The notes under the pieces were generated by a model that saw only the letters and a program-made list of their open reading frames with translations, had not been told where the DNA came from and made no database searches. From assembly GCA_023253615.1 (NCBI GenBank), contig JALRFZ010000131.1, positions 1-7,402 of the forward strand: a stretch of DNA of 7,402 nt, read 5' to 3'. Made by a program: the position numbers and the translations under genes. This document shows, in pieces, positions 5,461-7,402 of this stretch; the first letter of the stretch is position 1, and every line of letters starts with the position of its first letter. The stretch is from Verrucomicrobiales bacterium. Lineage in GTDB: Bacteria > Verrucomicrobiota > Verrucomicrobiia > Verrucomicrobiales > DEV007.

Positions 5461-7402
5461 TCAGGTCATGGCGAGGATGAGACGCACCGAGTCGATGCGC
5501 AGCGGCGTCTCGGCGAGGTATTTTTCAAGTTCGGCCCTGGCCCCGACGACGATGGAGACCTCCTCGTCACGCACCGGGTGGCCCATCGCGCGGAGGCGCT
5601 CGAGGCGTTCGATCTCCTCGCCGAGGGCTTCGTTCATGCGCTCGATCGCGGTCTCGCGGATTTGCCGGGCGTCGGTCTCGGATTCATTCTGGGCCACTTC
5701 GAGGAGGGGCGGCACGGCGGCACGGAGCGCCTTGGATTTTTCGCGGAGGAAGGTCGACGGGCCGGGCCGTCCGTCGCGGCGGATGCGCTCGAGATCGAAG
5801 TCGGCGGTGCGGTTGCGGCCTTTCTGATCGACGATCGTCCGGATCGGTTTCGACGGCAGGAAACGCTCGGCGTGGAGCCGCTCGGGCGCGACGCACTCGA
5901 GCACGCAGACGGTCTCGACCATGAGGAGTTGCTCGCCCGCATTCTCGAGGCGGAAGAAGGCCGCGTTGCCATGGTCGGTCGAGACGAGGCTCTCGAGCGC
6001 GCCGGTGACGAGGGGGTGATCCTGGGTGAGGAAAGTGATGTCCTCGCGGGCGAGAGCGAGATCGCGGTCGAAGGTGACGGAGAGCCCGTCCTCAGGCAGG
6101 CCGGGGAAGGTGTCGGCGGAAAAGAGATGCTCGGGCGTGAGCACGTAGCTCCGGTCGCCGAGGTCGTTCACGGTGACGCCGAAGTGATCGAAGACTTTCA
6201 GCATGAGCTGTTCGAGCCGGTTGTCCTCGTCGAGGGTCTGGATCTGCGAGACGAGGGCCTGGCCCTGGTCGCGGTCGAAGGAACTCATCTCCAGGAGGTG
6301 GTCGCGGCCCTGCTCGAGCTCGGCATCGAGTTTCTTTTTGAAGGCCCGCGTCTTGTCGAGGAAGCCGACGAGCGCCGCCTCGCGATCGACGGGGTCCGCG
6401 GCGGCGAGGCGCTCGAGATCGGCGCGGAATTCGCGGTGGATCGTGCCGGCGCCGTGCAGGGTGTGTTCGAAAGCCCCGAGCCCGCGGTGATACCAGAGCG
6501 CCTTCAACTCCTCCGCCGTGCCCTCGACGAAGGGCACGTGGAGATGGATGTCGGCGGTCTGGCCGATGCGGTCGAGGCGTCCGATGCGCTGCTCGAGCAA
6601 GCCGGGATCGTCGGGCAGGTCGAAGAGCACGAGGTGATGGGCGAATTGGAAATTGCGTCCCTCCGATCCGATCTCGGAACAAATGAGGAGTCGCGCCCCG
6701 AGTTCCTCATCGGCGAACCAGGCCGCGTTTTTGTCCCGCTGGAGGAGGGTGAGTCCCTCGTGGAAGACGGCGGCCGACGCGCTGATGCGCTCGCGCAGGG
6801 CGGCTTCGATCGCCTCGACTGTCTCCCGCGCGTGGGTGATGAGGAGGAATTTTTCTTCGCCGTGCGCTTTGAGGAGACCGGCCAGCCAATCGAGTTTGCA
6901 TTCGAAGGCTTCGTCCTCGTTGCAGGCGAGCGGCACGAGGTGGGCGACTCGCTGGGGGAAGGTGTCGAGGACGAGGCGGCGGTTTCGGAAAAGGACGCGG
7001 CCGGGACCGTGGAGGTCGATCAGGGCGATGCGGGCGGCGTCGCGGCGGGCCGGGGTGGCGTCTTCCTTGAGACGCTCGGCGGTTTCCTTGCCGAGGAGGG
7101 TGCCGATGGTCTTGAGGTCTTTCGCTTTCAGCTTTTCCTCGCTGCGGAGGCGGTCGGCGAGCTCGGAGATGGAGCGGTATTTGTCCGACTCGCGGACGAA
7201 CTCGTCGAGATCCGCAAAGCGCGCCGGATCGAGGAGACGGAGTCGGGCGAAGTGTCCCTCGCGGCCGAGCTGCTCGGGGGTGGCGGTGAGAAGAAGGAGC
7301 CCGGCCGATCCCTTCGCGATCGCCTCGACCGCGTCATACTCGGGGCTGGAGGATTCGAGGCTCCACTCGAGGTGATGCGCCTCATCGACGATGAGGAGAT
7401 CC
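5461..7402 (-). CDS. rapA: RNA polymerase-associated Swi2/Snf2 ATPase RapA, C-terminal 646 residues (N-terminus off the right edge)
   Basis: RapA is a double-stranded-DNA translocase that binds RNA polymerase and frees stalled post-termination complexes so the enzyme can be reused. The frame is open without a stop from the window edge to the TGA at 5463-5461. It begins inside the helicase core at the Walker B motif, IVDEAHHLEWS. After it come LLLLTATPEQLGREGHFARLRLLDP (motif III region), AAVFHEGLTLLQRD, LLICSEIGSEGRNFQFAHHLVLFDLP (motif V) and EQRIGRLDRIGQ (motif VI, about 6594-6556). All are close to E. coli RapA as I remember it. The later FPGLPEDGLSVTFDRDLALARED and the final RIDSVRLILAMT match the RapA-specific C-terminal region, which rules out a generic Snf2 helicase. 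Compared with the E. coli protein, the linker after FPQR and before KLDWLAGLL is about 35 residues shorter. The Walker A motif and the N-terminal Tudor-like domains that contact RNA polymerase are not in the window. It heads the minus-strand row and may be cotranscribed with the PBP. Confidence 0.95.
   Translation of the reverse strand, partial: DLLIVDEAHHLEWSLESSSPEYDAVEAIAKGSAGLLLLTATPEQLGREGHFARLRLLDPARFADLDEFVRESDKYRSISELADRLRSEEKLKAKDLKTIGTLLGKETAERLKEDATPARRDAARIALIDLHGPGRVLFRNRRLVLDTFPQRVAHLVPLACNEDEAFECKLDWLAGLLKAHGEEKFLLITHARETVEAIEAALRERISASAAVFHEGLTLLQRDKNAAWFADEELGARLLICSEIGSEGRNFQFAHHLVLFDLPDDPGLLEQRIGRLDRIGQTADIHLHVPFVEGTAEELKALWYHRGLGAFEHTLHGAGTIHREFRADLERLAAADPVDREAALVGFLDKTRAFKKKLDAELEQGRDHLLEMSSFDRDQGQALVSQIQTLDEDNRLEQLMLKVFDHFGVTVNDLGDRSYVLTPEHLFSADTFPGLPEDGLSVTFDRDLALAREDITFLTQDHPLVTGALESLVSTDHGNAAFFRLENAGEQLLMVETVCVLECVAPERLHAERFLPSKPIRTIVDQKGRNRTADFDLERIRRDGRPGPSTFLREKSKALRAAVPPLLEVAQNESETDARQIRETAIERMNEALGEEIERLERLRAMGHPVRDEEVSIVVGARAELEKYLAETPLRIDSVRLILAMT

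Noticed and set aside
3150..5480. A 776-codon open frame on the plus strand across the whole PBP gene
   Set aside because: It is antisense to a gene with every GT51 and transpeptidase motif. Its translation is Gly/Asp/Glu/Arg-rich with no recognisable domain, as expected from the mirrored third-position GC bias of a high-GC gene.

Overview
The window is GC-rich (about 65 % by eye) chromosomal DNA from a bacterium, and every gene I can support lies on the minus strand. The start of the isoleucyl-tRNA synthetase (LNLP...TAFPMRGDL, then HDGPPFANGDVHMG) and the split kinase-like gene resemble proteins I associate with Verrucomicrobia/PVC bacteria. That placement comes from remembered sequence similarity, not a search. 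I see no transposase, integrase, CRISPR array, tRNA or rRNA.

Read in the direction of transcription (from high to low coordinates), the layout is as follows. (1) 7402-5461: the C-terminal 646 residues of a RapA-type Swi2/Snf2 ATPase that recycles RNA polymerase; its N-terminus is outside the window. (2) 5423-3288: a complete class A penicillin-binding protein of the PBP1A type, with both glycosyltransferase and transpeptidase signatures. (3) 3226-1565: a 553-residue polytopic membrane protein of the HTTM / vitamin-K-dependent gamma-carboxylase-like family. Gaps between these three are 37 and 61 bases, so they could be one transcription unit. (4) 1453-754: a small disordered locus with a 60-residue ORF followed by a kinase-like gene that is broken by a reading-frame change. 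(5) 599-1: the first 199 codons of ileS, preceded by a plausible sigma70 extended -10 promoter of its own.

The genes do not form an obvious single pathway: RapA acts on RNA polymerase, the PBP on peptidoglycan, IleS on translation. The least ordinary parts are the HTTM protein, which keeps a lysine that lines up with the catalytic lysine of human gamma-glutamyl carboxylase, and the split kinase-like gene. The latter keeps an apparent beta3 lysine in one frame and the D-x4-N ... D catalytic core in another, joined by a GTGA stop/start overlap. No non-coding stretch exceeds 300 bases; the longest is the 154 bases between the kinase-like gene and ileS. I do not see a convincing new multi-gene system here.
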